Positions 8,606 to 19,799 are shown, numbered from the stretch's first letter. The stretch is 64,000 nt of DNA from Vombatus ursinus (GCF_900497805.2 NW_020954630.1:11443557-11507556); one strand, 5' to 3'. Numbers and translations: made by a program. Notes: a model not told the origin generated them from the letters alone.

Positions 8606-9112
8606 TAATATGTCATTTGTGGAGACAAGGGACAAAGACAGCACATTCAGAGTACCATAAGTTTAAGCTAACATTTATTTCCTAAAAGCTCTGATTTTTT
8701 GCATACCCTGGCCTTTTTTTTTAAAAACCATTTTTCCACTTTTGCTATAAAAATGGAAGGGTGCCACGCTAAACTGAAGGCCATTTGAAGTTTTTCTTTG
8801 TTTCATGGGTTGCCATTAATAAAGAATTCAAGACTTAGTTGGAAATATAAGATATTAAACTTCTTTGAACTTTTCTAGGTTGATATTTAGACAGACTACT
8901 CAGTCTATTGCTGGAGCTGTACCTAAAGCCCTTCTAACTTGGAGAAATTTTGCAGAATTCATATTCTGCTGGCATAGCTTAAGGATTCTATGGTAATTTC
9001 CAATAAAGTATTGGTGGAGGTTGGATTTAATATGATCAAAAGAAAAAGCCATGATGAAAAAGGTGTTTTAAGCACAATATTCTAACAGTGTATATGTGAC
9101 ATAATATAGGTA
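8606..9112. other. Unique DNA, nothing recognised
   Basis: Ordinary AT-rich sequence, with no recognised repeat, frame or RNA gene. Confidence 0.45.
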
Positions 9113-9175
9113 CACACATATATGTATGTATGTATGTATGTATATATACATATATATGCATATATATATACACAC
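9113..9175. repeat. (TATG)n/(TA)n compound microsatellite
   Basis: TATGTATG units pass into TATATACATATATATGCATATATATATAC, flanked by ACACAC on both ends. The block is largely self-complementary. Confidence 0.9.
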
Positions 9176-9394
9176 TATCCTAGCAGTATGGTATAATATG
9201 TATATATGATATGAGAGACTTGAGGTATGGTGATGAGCTAAGAATCTGTTGTAGTAGCTTTAACTTTAAGTAAGCTGATGAGTATATTTTTGATACTATA
9301 ACTGATGAGCCCTCACCAGTTACTTCTCCCTGGTAAGCTTAATTATCAGCCAAACTTAATTGGTTTAAGATTGGAAAAGGCTATATATTGTCAC
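9176..9394. other. AT-rich spacer before the RTE
   Basis: No motif is recognised. Part may be decayed upstream RTE sequence, but no protein motif survives. Confidence 0.35.
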
Positions 9395-10266
9395 TTTCTA
9401 TACAGACTACATCATGCAAAATGTCAGCCCGGAGAAAACAAAAGTCAGAATTAAGGTTGCCAGGAGAAATATCAACAATCTCAGAGATGCAGATGATACT
9501 TTTCTGGTGGTAGAAAATAAAGAAGAATTAAGAAGCCCCTTGATGAGGGTGAAAGAACAAAGTGTAAAAGCTGACTTGAAGCTTAACGCTTAAAAAAAAA
9601 ACCAAAACAAACTCACATCTTGGCAACTGGTTCCATTGCTTCCAGGACAAATAGAGGAAGAAGAAATGGAAGCAGTATCAGATTTTATATTATTGGGCTC
9701 AAAGATCACTGTAGATAGTGACTGCAGTCATGACATTAAAAGATGTTTGCTCCTTAGAAGGAAAGCTATGGCAAATCTGGACAGCTGAGACATCACCTTG
9801 CCAACAAAGGTCTGTATAGTCAAACCTTTGGTTTTTCCAGTAGCAATGTATGGCTATGAGAGTTGGACTATAAGGAAAGTTGAGCACTGCAGAATCGATA
9901 TTTTTTAATTGTGCTGGAGAAGACTTTTGAAAGTCCCTTTTTTATAGCAAATAGATTAAATCAGTAAATATTTAAAGAAATTAATTCAGACTACTCATTG
10001 GAAGCACAAACACTGAAGCTGAAGCTTAAGTACTTTGGCCAAATAATGAGAAGACAGGACTCATTGGAAAAGACCCTGATTGTTGGGAAAGATTGAAGGC
10101 AAAAGGAGAAGGGGATTGAAGAGGATAAGATGGATAGATGGTGTCACGGAAACAACAAGTATGAGCTCACACAGACTTTTGGAGATACTGGAGGGTAGAA
10201 GGGCTTAGCGTGCTATGGTCCATGGGATCATGAAGAATCAGACATGGCTGAATGACTCAGCAACAA
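9395..10266 (+). mobile_element. RTE (BovB-like) LINE, reverse-transcriptase 3' half
   Basis: Plus-strand translation in broken frames gives NINNLRDADDTFLVVENKEELRS, where the catalytic YADD box has become DADD. Then come EEEMEAVSDFILLGSKITVDSDCSHDIKRCLLLRRKAMANLDS, DITLPTKVCIVKPLVFPVAMYGYESWTIRKVEHCRIDIF and a CWRRLLKVP block. These are in the order of the RTE/BovB reverse-transcriptase C-terminus. The DNA ends ATCATGAAGAATCAGACATGG, CTGAATGACTCAGCAACAAGG, the RTE 3' terminus shared with the tailed SINEs. Stops and frame changes show a dead copy, and the element lacks its 5' half. Confidence 0.9.
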
Positions 10267-10718
10267 GGAATTTAATTAGCTTGTAGAAAGTTGTATTTTA
10301 TTAAAACAGCATAGCAAAACAGTTGGTATAAAACATCCTCCCAAAAGTCTGTGATTCAATCTCCCACCAGTAAATACAGAATCAGGGGAAAGTGGGCTAA
10401 AGTTTGGTGTTCTTGTGGCAAGGTGGGAATTCATAACTCCTAGGAATCTTTTTGCTGCAGTTCTCAAGATATTCCCTTTAGGTATACTGCCTCTTTTCAC
10501 TGCCACTGTTGGAACTAGAACTAACTTTCTGGCTTCAAAATTGTTCCTCACTATTCTACACTGGGAAAAAAGACTACTAATATTAAAGAATAGCTTATTT
10601 GATAATACTGAAGAAGAAGCCTGACATTAACTAATGCAATGACCAATCATGGCTCCAGAAAAGAGATAAGGAAGCACTTCTCCCTTTTAGGTGTGTGTAT
10701 AGGACCATGGGCTCAAAT
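10267..10718. other. Unique DNA, nothing recognised
   Basis: There are two overlapping frames of 91 (minus) and 69 (plus) codons without motifs. No repeat family is recognised. Confidence 0.45.
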
Positions 10719-10765
10719 ACAAGATGTTCCAAAAATCTTAGTGCAAAACTTAAATCTGTTCCAGG
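10719..10765. mobile_element. Possible mariner MITE end
   Basis: ACAAGATGTTCCAAAAATC and TTAGTGCAAAACTTAAATC resemble the terminal repeat of mariner-type miniature elements (GGTGTCCCAAAAGTCTTAGTGCA). No opposite end is seen, so the call is weak. Confidence 0.35.
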
Positions 10766-11040
10766 ACTCTTGGTAGACTGACACTGTTAGATGTTCTTGA
10801 AGTATCCCTTGGCTTTGCCAAAATGCTTTCCTTTATTATAAAGGAGGGCTCATTTGGTGGTAGTGTATATATAGATTGAACTATTATATAAAGAAAAAGG
10901 CACCATTTAGGCTTATTTTTTGAAAAGAATTATTATTAATTAGAATTTAATTTGTGTATAAATGGATGCTCTAGACTTGAGTTACTCCATTGAACTAATT
11001 AGTTAAATAGCAGTTAGTGCCAGGCTTCTTTTTTCTTTCA
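10766..11040. other. Unique DNA, nothing recognised
   Basis: An AT-rich spacer with no recognised feature. Confidence 0.4.
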
Positions 11041-11047
11041 GCATATT

Positions 11048-11275
11048 GTTCAGATGTTTCAGTCATGTCCAACTCTGACACCAATTGTGGTTTTCTTGGC
11101 AAAGAGACTAGAATAGTTTGCCATTTCCTTCTCCAACTCATTTTACAGATGAGAAACTGAGGCAAACAGGGTTAAGTTACTTGCTCAGGGTCACACAGCT
11201 AGTACCTTAGGTCAAATTTGAACTCAGGATGGCTCCAGTCTTGCCACTCTATGTACCATGGCAACACCTACCTGC
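11048..11275 (-). mobile_element. SINE with RTE-type tail, antisense
   Basis: It reads GTTTCAGTCATGTCCAACTC, GGTTTTCTTGGCAAAGAGAC, TTGCCATTTCCTTCTCCAAC, TCATTTTACAGATGAGAAAC, GGGTCACACAGCTAG and AACTCAGGATGGC. This is the reverse complement of the marsupial tRNA-SINE joined to an RTE 3' tail, and is moderately diverged. Confidence 0.88.
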
Positions 11276-12388
11276 CTTAGCACATATTCCTTGTCAAGTA
11301 CCATCTGAAAAATTTATCAGATGATAGTCTTTAAAGTAGGTATTTGTCCTATTTCCTAACAAGAAATGATTGCACTGGTTTAAATTTTGTCCCTTCAATT
11401 GATACTCTTTATTCAGAAAAAACCTTTTATCACAGTGTAATGATAAACTCCAACCCAACACCTGACTTGATTTTGAGGAAGTCCATATTAATAGAGGAGA
11501 GAGAGAGGATGCAGGCTAAGAAAGTTTTACTACATCTTACACCGGGCAGAAGGAGGAGACATTTTACAAATGTGGAAAACAATACAATTAGGTTACAACC
11601 TGAACTTCTTCCTTTTAAAGTCATTAGACTCCTTGGAATTCTAAACAAGTGGCAGTGCGTTCTATTTGGGCTGGATGGGCACAAGCACCAGAGACTGCAG
11701 CTCACTCTTGACAATAGCCTTGAGCTTATTTACAAAATATGGATGTGGATTGGCTCAGTTTATAACCTTTTCAACTCCTTAAAGTCACAGCAGATTGGTG
11801 GCCTGAAGCTACTAATGGCATCTTTCCAATTGTTGCTGTCATGAAAGAATTAATACATTTCTTTTGAAATGGCCTTGATTAAGCCTGTTTTTACAAAGTC
11901 ACTCCCAAGGCATCTCAAGTCATTCATCATCTTTATGGCACCAACATTTTGCCATCAGGGTGACCTTTTGATGACACTCTCTTAGGTTCACTGAGACCTT
12001 TCCAGTAATGCTAGTGGGTTAAATGGATCCTCAGGCCGACTTGTGACAATTACTGAAGGAAGTAGTCTGTCTGGAAATCTTTTGTTTCACATGGGGTCAG
12101 ACAGTCTTCCTTTACTCCTGTGATAACTTCTAGCACATTTCAAGGTGACCGAGGCAGTTTTCAATGTGAAATTACAGTTAGGAATTTTTGAATAATATTA
12201 GATTAAACTTTGTAGTAGAAAACTCTAAATCACTCTGGTCCATTCTTTTTCGTTCCTGCCCTCTTGGTATTTTTTTCCTTTCTGTTGCACAATCCAGGAT
12301 TTTATTTTCAGTTGTGGTGGCCACTTAGGGAAAAGAAAAGCAATTAAGCAAAACTATCCAATATGTCAACCATATCAGACACTACATG
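11276..12388. other. Unique DNA with the longest frame in the window
   Basis: A plus-strand frame from ATG at 11344 to the stop ending 11844 spans 166 codons (starts MSYFLTRNDCTGLNFVPS). A basic stretch GRRRRHF lies near its centre and the C-terminal third is hydrophobic. No family is recognised. Roughly one frame of this size is expected by chance in 64 kb at this base composition. A 94-codon frame overlaps it on the minus strand. I do not call a gene. Confidence 0.4.
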
Positions 12389-12530
12389 TAGTTTTAGAGA
12401 TCATCTAATCCAACACTTCTCTTTTACAGATGAAGAGACTAAAGTCCAAAGAAGTAAAATTAATGTCACCATAATGAATTATGAACAAAATCAGGACTAG
12501 AAACTTGGAATCCTGCTCTCTAGTTTAATG
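12389..12530 (-). mobile_element. MIR-class SINE, antisense, old
   Basis: TTTTAGAGATCATCTAATCC, CTTTTACAGATGAAGAGAC and CAGGACTAGAAACTTGG follow the antisense MIR order with heavy divergence. Confidence 0.65.
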
Positions 12531-12660
12531 GGTGATATTCTCTGTGCTTCACTGTTCCTGGGATAGAAAAAGGTAAAAAAACAAAAATAGAGTCAGCAAT
12601 CAGAAATCCTACAGAAAATCCTACCTAGTTTGTCAAATGTAGTGACTTTTCTTTTTTCCA

Positions 12661-12740
12661 ATTCCTTCCTTCCTTCCTTCCTTCCTTCCTTCCTTCCTTC
12701 CTTCCTTCCTTCCTTCCTTCCTTCCTTCCTTCCTTCCTTC
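12661..12740. repeat. (CCTT)n microsatellite, 80 bases, pure
   Basis: The array is about 20 uninterrupted CCTT units, a polypurine/polypyrimidine tract. The 70-codon frames on both strands across it are repeat translations. Confidence 0.98.
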
Positions 12741-12840
12741 TCTTCTTTATTTCCTTTGCCTTGCCAAGCTATACAAATGAAAGAGATGATGATAATTGCT
12801 AACATGTTTTTCTTGCCTAAACATCATTACTTATGTTTTT

Positions 12841-13545
12841 AATGAACAAACATTTGTTTTCTCTCCCTCCCATCTCCCTGCCCCCTTTGAAAAATGAAAG
12901 AAAAGCAAAACCCTTGCAACAAATACACATAGTCAAGCAAAAGAAAAAATAAATCTTTCATTGTCCATATCCAAAATTGTATGTCTCATTTTGTGTCTTG
13001 AATTCATCATCTCTCTGTCAGGAGGTGTGTAATGTGTCAAGGGTCCTCTCAAATCCTGGTTGGTCATTGTATGGATCACAGTTACTAAGGCTTTAGAAAC
13101 TATTTGTCCTTATGATGTTGTCATATATATTCTCCTGGTTCTACTCATTTTGCTCTGTGTCAGTTCGTAAATGTCATCCCAGTTTCTCAGAAGCTACCTC
13201 TTCCATTATTTATGATAGCACAGTGGTATTTCATTACATCCACATGCAATAATTTGTCTAGCCATTCTTTAATTCATGGGTACCCCCTAGTTCCCAGTTC
13301 TTAATCACTGCAAAAAAGGCTGCTATAAATATTTTTGCATGTAAGATTCCTTTTCTTTCTTCTTTGATCTCTTTGGGGTATATCCACCAGTGGTATCACT
13401 GGGTCAAAAGATATGCACATTTGGGTGACTTTTTGGGCACAGTTCCCAAGTGCTTTCTAGAATGGTCCATCTACAATGCATTAATATTTCTGTTTACCCA
13501 TAGCCCCTCCAACATGTATTGATATCTCTCTATCATTCCTGTCTT
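12841..13545 (-). mobile_element. L1 LINE 3' end, antisense, part 1
   Basis: Antisense to the marsupial L1 3' region. A run-in CATAGTCAAGCAAAAG (3' UTR) is followed by ATTCTCCTGGTTCTACTC, ACAGTGGTATTTCATTAC, CTTCTTTGATCTCTTTGGG, TATCACTGGGTCAAAAG and TCTAGAATGGTCCATCTAC. These are the reverse complement of the ORF2 C-terminal coding region (blocks GIYPKE, MEYYS, WGCG in L1). The 3' end is at the left. Sequence resumes at 14050. Confidence 0.85.
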
Positions 13546-13550
13546 GTCTT

Positions 13551-14045
13551 TCCATTAGTTTTTTTCCCCCCATGAATTCCTTCTAGAGCTTCTAGTTTCG
13601 TGGCAGATCTTGGCCAGCCATACTTCATTCCCTTCTGGCTATTTTCTGACTCTAAAGACTTTGTTATCATGATTCAGCTGTCCTGTTACTCTGAAATTTC
13701 CCTCAGTGCCTAGGGCCTTGCACTATTGTAACAGTACTCCCTGCACTATTCCTCCATCATGTCAACCGTTTCTTCCCAATGGTGAATTCCTTTCTAGACC
13801 TCCATTTTGGGTGATGGGCCAAGACCAGTCATGTTTTTCTATTCTTCTGGCCTTGCTTCTTACTCTAAGGACTTTACCACCATGCCCTTTTATAGGTATC
13901 CTTTATCCCCCTCCCACAACTATCTTCCAGTTTTCCTTCATTAGAATATAAACCTTCTTCAGATCAGGGACTATCTTTCTTTTTGTTTGTACTTGTATTC
14001 TCCTGGCTTAACACAGTGTCTGGCACATAGTAAGTGCCTCTTACC
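13551..14045 (+). mobile_element. L2-like 3' end with internal duplication, nested in L1
   Basis: The right part reads TTCATTAGAATATAAACCTTC, TCAGATCAGGGACTATC and ACACAGTGTCTGGCACATAG, an L2-type 3' terminus. The left part contains two diverged direct copies of about 100 bases, 210 bases apart (13574-13671 and 13784-13884; both start GAATTCC, both contain CTCTAA.GACTTT). L1 sequence lies on both sides and CTTGTC occurs at each border, consistent with a nested insertion. Confidence 0.65.
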
Positions 14046-14049
14046 TAGC

Positions 14050-14140
14050 TACCTTGTCAACTTTTCCAGTCTGCTAGGTATAAGATGAAACTTCAGAGTT
14101 GCTTTAGTTTGCATTTTCTCTAATTCATAGAGATCTGCAA
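14050..14140 (-). mobile_element. L1 LINE 3' end, antisense, part 2
   Basis: CAGTCTGCTAGGTATAAGATG, CAGAGTTGCTTTAGTTTGC and ATTTTCTCTAATTCATAG continue the antisense ORF2 region (block IREMQ..K.TLR in L1) broken off at 13545. Confidence 0.75.
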
Positions 14141-14144
14141 CATT

Positions 14145-15255
14145 AAAAAAAATGAGATATATGAAAAGCCTGAGAAACGGAGTTTCTAGGTCATTAATAA
14201 TCAATTTATTAATTAGGCAAGTAAATAATCAATAATTTGATGGTCAGTGGTGTCTCTTGGTAACCAAAGACAAAACCATAGAGATCACCAAATGCTTACA
14301 TACCTTTGGTAAAGGGGGTGCCCCTGACAGATGAAAATCAGCCCTGATTGATGAACAGTTAATGAGGGGGCAGACTTTCAAATGAGGAGGTAAACTAAAA
14401 GCCTTCAGCACCTCCTGCTGAAAAGGTGGCTTGATCATGAAATTCAGTGACCTCCAGCAATAGACAAAGCAATTCATCTCTACCACTCTGGTTGGTTTTC
14501 TCCTTCATCAGCTGGGTTACCCTAAACTCCAGTGGAGGGGTGCAAAGACATGGACTTAATGCTTTGGGACTGTAATTCACCTAGATTAGATTCTGTTTAC
14601 ACTCTAAACAGAAGTAGGGTCTCCTAATTGAGTGGGGTCCAGTCCAAGATCTCAGAGCATGGGTTAGGTCAATCTCTAACAGCCTTGTCCTTCAGAGACT
14701 GGCTGAATGACCAGTACGGGCTGGTCTAAAACCTTAATCCTAATTTAATAATTGATCATTACTATAATAGAAAATAATAGTTTCTCCCAAATGATGTTGA
14801 TAACTTGGATTTCGTGCTTTGAAAAGTACCATTTATCATTTGGAGAAGCATCACCACTTTCTGTAATTATATGATATGATTTCTAGTCCTCTTACCATTC
14901 TGGTCACCTTCCTCTGTTTGTACTCCATCTAGGTAATTCCTGTTCTAAAGTAGACTCTAAACTTAACTAGTATACCCAATGTGGCCTGAGTTGGATAGAA
15001 ATGAACCTGAACACTACTGTGTGATGTAATAATGTAAAATGAAGGGGTTGAAAAGAGTCTGAGAAGCTAATTCACATACAGTAACCTATGTTATCCCTAT
15101 GTTCCATCTATCATTCTACTCTCTGGCTACTCCCTGAGTATCTGATCTGATGAAGCCTCTCAGGGTAGGTGGGTACTTGTCTCTGCTATTTCTGAGATAT
15201 CAGTCTTCTAGGAATTCTGAATTCAAGGTCACCATGTGTTTCTTCTACTGTACTG
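14145..15255. other. Unclassified DNA, possibly an old interspersed repeat
   Basis: From 14145 to about 14760 the sequence begins and ends in AT-rich stretches with TTATTAATTAGGC and AATAATTGATCATTAC and has a more GC-balanced centre. This looks like a solo repeat, but I cannot name it or find its borders. From 14760 to 15255 there is nothing recognisable. Minus frames of 80 and 61 codons have no motif. Confidence 0.35.
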
Positions 15256-15260
15256 CTCCT

Positions 15261-15441
15261 TCTAGGAGAGGTAGCATAGTACAGTAGAAAGAAATGAATT
15301 TTCTAGACCTGGGTTCAAGTTCCTCCCTTACAACTTAAGACTTTACACAAGTTCCTTAAGCTCTCCAACCTCAATTTATTCAATTATAGTGTAGCGTAGA
15401 TGAGTTCTGAGGTCCCTTTTAACTTTATTATCCTCTCATAA
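15261..15441 (+). mobile_element. tRNA/MIR-like SINE, old
   Basis: GGTAGCATAGTACAGTAGAA, GACCTGGGTTCAAGTTCC and a tail GTTCTGAGGTCCCTTTTAAC then ATTATCCTCTCATA follow the MIR-class plus-strand order. Old copy. Confidence 0.72.
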
Positions 15442-16605
15442 TGAGGGTTGCCACTGAATTCGAGTATAATGCCACTGATCCGATTCCCCACAGAATTAGG
15501 ATACTGGAACCAGTTATAGAATGTCTTCATATTTCTGAATCTCTGCAACTTTGTACTTCCATTACATGCTATCATGACTCTCTTGGAAGAAGGATCCTCT
15601 ATTTCTTATGTATGAGAATTACATTAGAACGTTCTGGTCATTCTCATAAGTACTGGGTTCAGTGACCAGTGCCCTGTGAAACTATGATACATTCTCCTGC
15701 CACAGCCTGGCATCTCTCTTTCTATAGTGACCCTTATGCATCAATGGCTATGCTTTTAAAAATTCCAACCTCTCAGAATATTCTCCATCAATCAGAGTCC
15801 TTGCCTTGTGATGAAACCATTCTCTTCTCATACATACAACCCCTTCAGAAATGGAGTTTCAGAAATTTCTTTCCAATGTGCTCCAGGATCCAAGAATCAT
15901 GGGAAATGATATCCTGGATAGGAACTTTTCTCCTTAGCTATTTCTCCTAGCTAGGAACAATTTGCTTAGAAAATCAATTGGACGAAAGAAGAAGTGGATG
16001 TTTTTATATTAATTTAAAAAATAAAAGAAGTGTGATGATTTATTTACAAACTAGCACAAATGTAACAGTCATTTTCATTAAAGGTAGTGGGTTGATTTTA
16101 AGCCTATTGGCAGAGAAGGGAGATGAAATCAAACTTCATTATGCCCTCCTTCAAGTCCTATAGGAATTCAAATATAGTCTCATCTTACATCCTAAAATTC
16201 TCAACTGACTATGCAACAAACGTATACCATGCATAAAAAATGTAAGGAATTGGCAAAACTGACTCATTGGGCATTCCAAACTAATATTGGATCCAAGATT
16301 TCAGCTTAGTCTCTTCTCCATTACAGGGGGAAGGAGCATCTTCAGCAGACGTGAATGGAACTGTTATATCCCCATGACTAAGTTCTTGATTTCATAAACA
16401 TGCTTGCTATGTCTCTCAGGAAAAGCAATTTTGGTTTTGTCCCTTCCAGCTCTAAATCCTATGATCCTATTTGCATTAATAAATGACTTCATAATCTCTT
16501 TTGTTAATGAACATTCTGTGGACTATGTAAAATACCAATGGAAACATCATTTTGAAGTATTTTAATAGCAGGGTATAAGTATTAGTAAAATATTTTCTAT
16601 AGGGG
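15442..16605. other. Unclassified DNA, nothing recognised
   Basis: Several chance frames of 60-93 codons occur on both strands (for example 15669-15950 plus). They have no recognisable protein motif. No transposon consensus is visible. Confidence 0.4.
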
Positions 16606-16609
16606 AAGC

Positions 16610-16845
16610 TAATGATAATGATAATAATGATAACAACGAGTATTTATAGAGTGCCTTAACAATTACAAAGTGTTTTACAAATATTTTGTTCTTACAATAA
16701 CCCTGGAAATTAGGTGCTGTTATATTTACTGTATTACAGTTTAGAAAACTGAGGCAGACAGAGGTTTATTGACTTGCCCAGGATCATATAGCCGGTCGGT
16801 GTCTGAGACCAAATTTGAATTCAAGTCTTCCTGAGCTAAGAGTTG
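16610..16845 (-). mobile_element. MIR-class SINE with tail, antisense
   Basis: GATAATGATAATAATGATAA, CAAAGTGTTTTACAAATATT, ACAATAACCCTGGAAATTAG, GAAAACTGAGGCAGACAG, ACTTGCCCAGGATCATATAG and TTTGAATTCAAGTCTTCC are the antisense order of a full MIR-type SINE. Confidence 0.88.
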
Positions 16846-16849
16846 TGAA

Positions 16850-17905
16850 AACATTAAAAGTTCAATCTCTACTTCTAGCAGACTAGCTTTTCTGACTTAA
16901 GTCTTTCAGAGGAATAGGTTGGTTGGTATATAGATTTCTCTGAAATAGTTGAATCTCTGTCCTATTTGTTCTGGAGAAGTTAACAATGACTTTTTCTTCA
17001 TAAGACTTTCACTTGGTGTGAAGACTTCCTCCTTTCTAGCAGTGGGATAGAAAATGATGCAGATGTTAAATTATTTCACCCACTGATTTTTAATCTTTTC
17101 TCTCTCTCTTTTTGGGCTGGTTTTACTTTTTTCTTCCCCTAGGAGTATCTTTGGAAAATGTGCTTCTTCACTGTGCTTTGTCCTGCCCACACTCATTCCT
17201 ATTTCTCCATGCTCAAAAAAAATTCCTCATTCACTATTGGTATCCTAAGGTGTATATTAAAGGTTTCCATTGTCTTTGATCTCTGGGGACAGGTGGGCAG
17301 AGTTCTTCCCTGCGAGCAAATCACCATCAGATTTCTCAGTTTGCTGGTAGGTTTTCAGGAGTGGAGGTGGGAGAAATGTCGTTCAATGAGTTTCATAAAT
17401 CCTTCCCTGAGAAACAGGCTACTTTTCACATAGAAAACATCTGATAAGTCCAAAAGGAGGAAAAGAAAGCCAAGACAGCAGATTTGCAAAGTTTTCTGCG
17501 CAAAGCTGTTTCTCTGTCATTTTAGAATGTTGCCTTCCCCTTCTTCCCCCTTTGCTGCAGCAGCTGGAATATTTTGGGTTTTTTTTTTTTGGTATGATTT
17601 CATGGTGCCTGGCCCAGAATGTCCAATATCCACTTCTGCTGAGTGAAGACTTGCCATTCCTTTCTGATTTAATTATAGATGGCTACCGTCTTTGCAAATT
17701 AAGGATGTCATTCATTCTAAATTTCTGCTCTGCAGAAATTTGATAAGGAGGCAGACTTAGCACCTGCTGTGGGCTCTTTTCAAGTTCAGACAGAGTTCAT
17801 GGCAAACCTACTAAATTGGGCCTCATGTTGTCTATGCCAGCCTTTCTGTCCTGGCAGAAGCTGGGACCATTGCAGGGGAGAATTTAGGAAATGGTTTGAA
17901 AAACT
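16850..17905. other. Repeat-free block
   Basis: About 1 kb shows no recognisable transposon. A few stretches have the mixed composition typical of conserved non-coding DNA (for example 17455-17530, with GATTTGCAAAGTTTTCTGCG). Frames of 91, 63 and 87 codons on the plus strand have no domain. No exon can be supported. Confidence 0.4.
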
Positions 17906-17909
17906 AAAC

Positions 17910-17965
17910 ATAGACTCACAGATCTTAGAAGCTGGAAGGGATGTCAAGAGATCAGCTGACCCGGT
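17910..17965 (-). mobile_element. MIR fragment, antisense
   Basis: AGACTCACAGATCTTAGAAG and CTGGAAGGGATGTCAAGAG match the antisense MIR start. It is truncated where the L2 begins. Confidence 0.6.
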
Positions 17966-17974
17966 CGCTTCCAG

Positions 17975-18305
17975 TTTTTACTTACTGTGCCCCTTGCCCA
18001 GAATGTTCTTTCTCCTTCTCTCTGACTCCTAACTTTCCTTGCTTCCTTCAGATCTCAGGTAAAGCCCCACCTTCAGCAAGAAGGCTTTTCTAGTCTTCCT
18101 CTATCTGAGTGCATTCCCTCGAAGACTTCCCTGATGTCATCCTGTATATATCTTGTTTGTGCATAGTTCTTTACAGGTTGTCCGCGTCATTAGACTATGA
18201 GATCTTTGAGAGCTGGTGTTGTTTTTCTTTTTCTTTGTATCCCCAGCAACTTGCTCAGTACCTGGCAATGGCTAGCACTTAATAAATGCTTGTTAACTGA
18301 CTTGT
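17975..18305 (+). mobile_element. L2 LINE 3' end
   Basis: It reads TGCCCAGAATGTTCTTTC, TCAGGTAAAGCCCCACC, TTAGACTATGAGATCTTTG, TTTGTATCCCCAGCAAC and the end GCACTTAATAAATGCTTG. It is a nearly complete L2 3' region. Confidence 0.88.
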
Positions 18306-19050
18306 TGACTATGTGACTAGACTAGAAAGAGACACATGATCTTGTTTGATTGGAAGTGGTTTGGGAGTTTGATTCTTGGCCCTGCTGCTTCTTTCCTCTT
18401 GGCTGAGAACGAGAGGAGCCTCTGAGGTCTTCTCCAGGCCATTTCCTTTTTGGATGACCATGAAGTATAGCCGGATCCAACCTTGTTTTGGCCTGCCTCT
18501 TCTTCAGCCTAGAGTTCAGCTGAGGATCAGAGACCTGGGCTTTGTAGGCACCCCCCCCCCACCTCTCTCCTTCTCCTCCTCCTTCTCCTTCTTCTTCTCC
18601 CTGGGGATGGTCAGTCAGTCAAAAAATATTTATTAACCAAATTACTAATGGAAGGGTTCTTGACTGAAAAAAAATGGTGGAAATATTTTAATTTGAGAGC
18701 CAGAAACTGGGTGAGCATTCACATTTGGGTGTGATTCAAGATGACAGTTTTTCTGAGGCTCTGATCTGGGACACGTTTGGATCTTCTGCTTTGTCTGTCA
18801 GCCATGTGTTGGAACCAGACTGAGATGTCATATGCCTGCTGCAGGGTTCAGTATTTATAAGGGAGAATTACAATTTTCCCCGGGGTCATTGCTTATTCAT
18901 GGAAAGCCCATTCTAAGAATAACTCTATGACCTCTGGCCTTTGACTGACATAGACAGGCCTTTTTTATTCTAATCCTTGTAAAGTGCCCTTTTTTATGCC
19001 TTTGTATGAGATTGCTTCTGTGATTAGTGTCCTTGTCATCATCATCATGA
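18306..19050. other. Unique DNA with C-run and (CTT)-rich patch
   Basis: An 11-base C run (about 18550) leads into a CTCCTT/CTTCTT-rich pyrimidine tract to about 18602. A short SINE/L2-like start (CAGTCAGTCAAAAAATATTTA) follows near 18612. The rest is unrecognised. Confidence 0.5.
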
Positions 19051-19054
19051 TCAT

Positions 19055-19095
19055 TATGCTTGCTTAATAAACATTTGTTGACTTGTACATTGAAT
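19055..19095 (+). mobile_element. L2 terminal fragment
   Basis: GCTTAATAAACATTTGTTGAC is the L2 3' terminus. Only the last 40 or so bases are kept. Confidence 0.5.
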
Positions 19096-19141
19096 GAGTC
19101 TGGTCTGGGCTCAGTCCTTTGATAGGCTGAGAGTAATGATC

Positions 19142-19193
<52 letters not shown>
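19142..19193. repeat. (CA)n microsatellite, about 25 units
   Basis: An uninterrupted dinucleotide array. The minus-strand frames full of alternating C and V residues across it are artefacts. Confidence 0.98.
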
Positions 19194-19195
<2 letters not shown>

Positions 19196-19239
19196 TTATA
19201 GACTATCAGGAAGAGACTATTACAAACACGTGCCTTCCT

Positions 19240-19565
19240 CAGCTCCCACTCCACCTGTTGAAATCCTATCCCTACCTTCAAGACAAGGCTCTGATGTCTT
19301 CTCCTTTGCAAAGCTTTACACATTCACAATCAGCAATTATCTTTCATTCTTCTGATCACATGTTATATATGGGACTTCTCTTGTGCCCTCATCCTGACAT
19401 GTTTCATATTAAAATTCTTTGTGTATATATTATATCCCCCTTGCAGGATTGTAAGCTTCATGAGGGCAAGGATAAAGTCTTGCTTATATTTATTTGTATC
19501 TCCCTCACTGCCTGGTACAGTGCCTTGCATGTAGTTCATGTACAAATGTTTGTTAAATGCTATTC
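19240..19565 (+). mobile_element. L2 LINE 3' end
   Basis: CCACCTGTTGAAATCCTATC, TTGCAGGATTGTAAGCTTC, ATGAGGGCAAGGATAAAG, TGTATCTCCCTCACTGCC and GTTTGTTAAATGCTATTC are in L2 3' order over 325 bases. Confidence 0.88.
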
Positions 19566-19599
19566 AATAACTTATTATTGTTATTATGATATTATTATT

Positions 19600-19700
19600 A
19601 CATTAGTTAATACATTATTAAGTGTTTGCTGTGAACCAGGTGTGTAGGGTACAAAGAAGAAAAAAAAAGTAGAGTCCTTTCCTTAAAATAGTTTAAATTA
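19600..19700 (+). mobile_element. Ancient 'tttattaagcacc..gtgccaggcac' repeat, fragment
   Basis: ATTAAGTGTTTGCTGTGAAC, CAGGTGTGTAGGGTACAAAG resemble the family best preserved at 38859-39010. Old and short. Confidence 0.45.
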
Positions 19701-19799
19701 CAACATCATGGAATGCAACTTCAGCTGGATCTTTTTTGCCTCTCGACAATTGGATTTTAATTTCTTTGACTCCCTATTCCAAGCCCCACAGTGACTGTT

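Noticed and set aside
11344-11844. 166-codon plus-strand frame, the longest in the window
   Set aside because: No known domain, no flanking splice or promoter logic, overlapping minus frame, and about one frame this long is expected by chance in 64 kb of AT-rich DNA on six frames.
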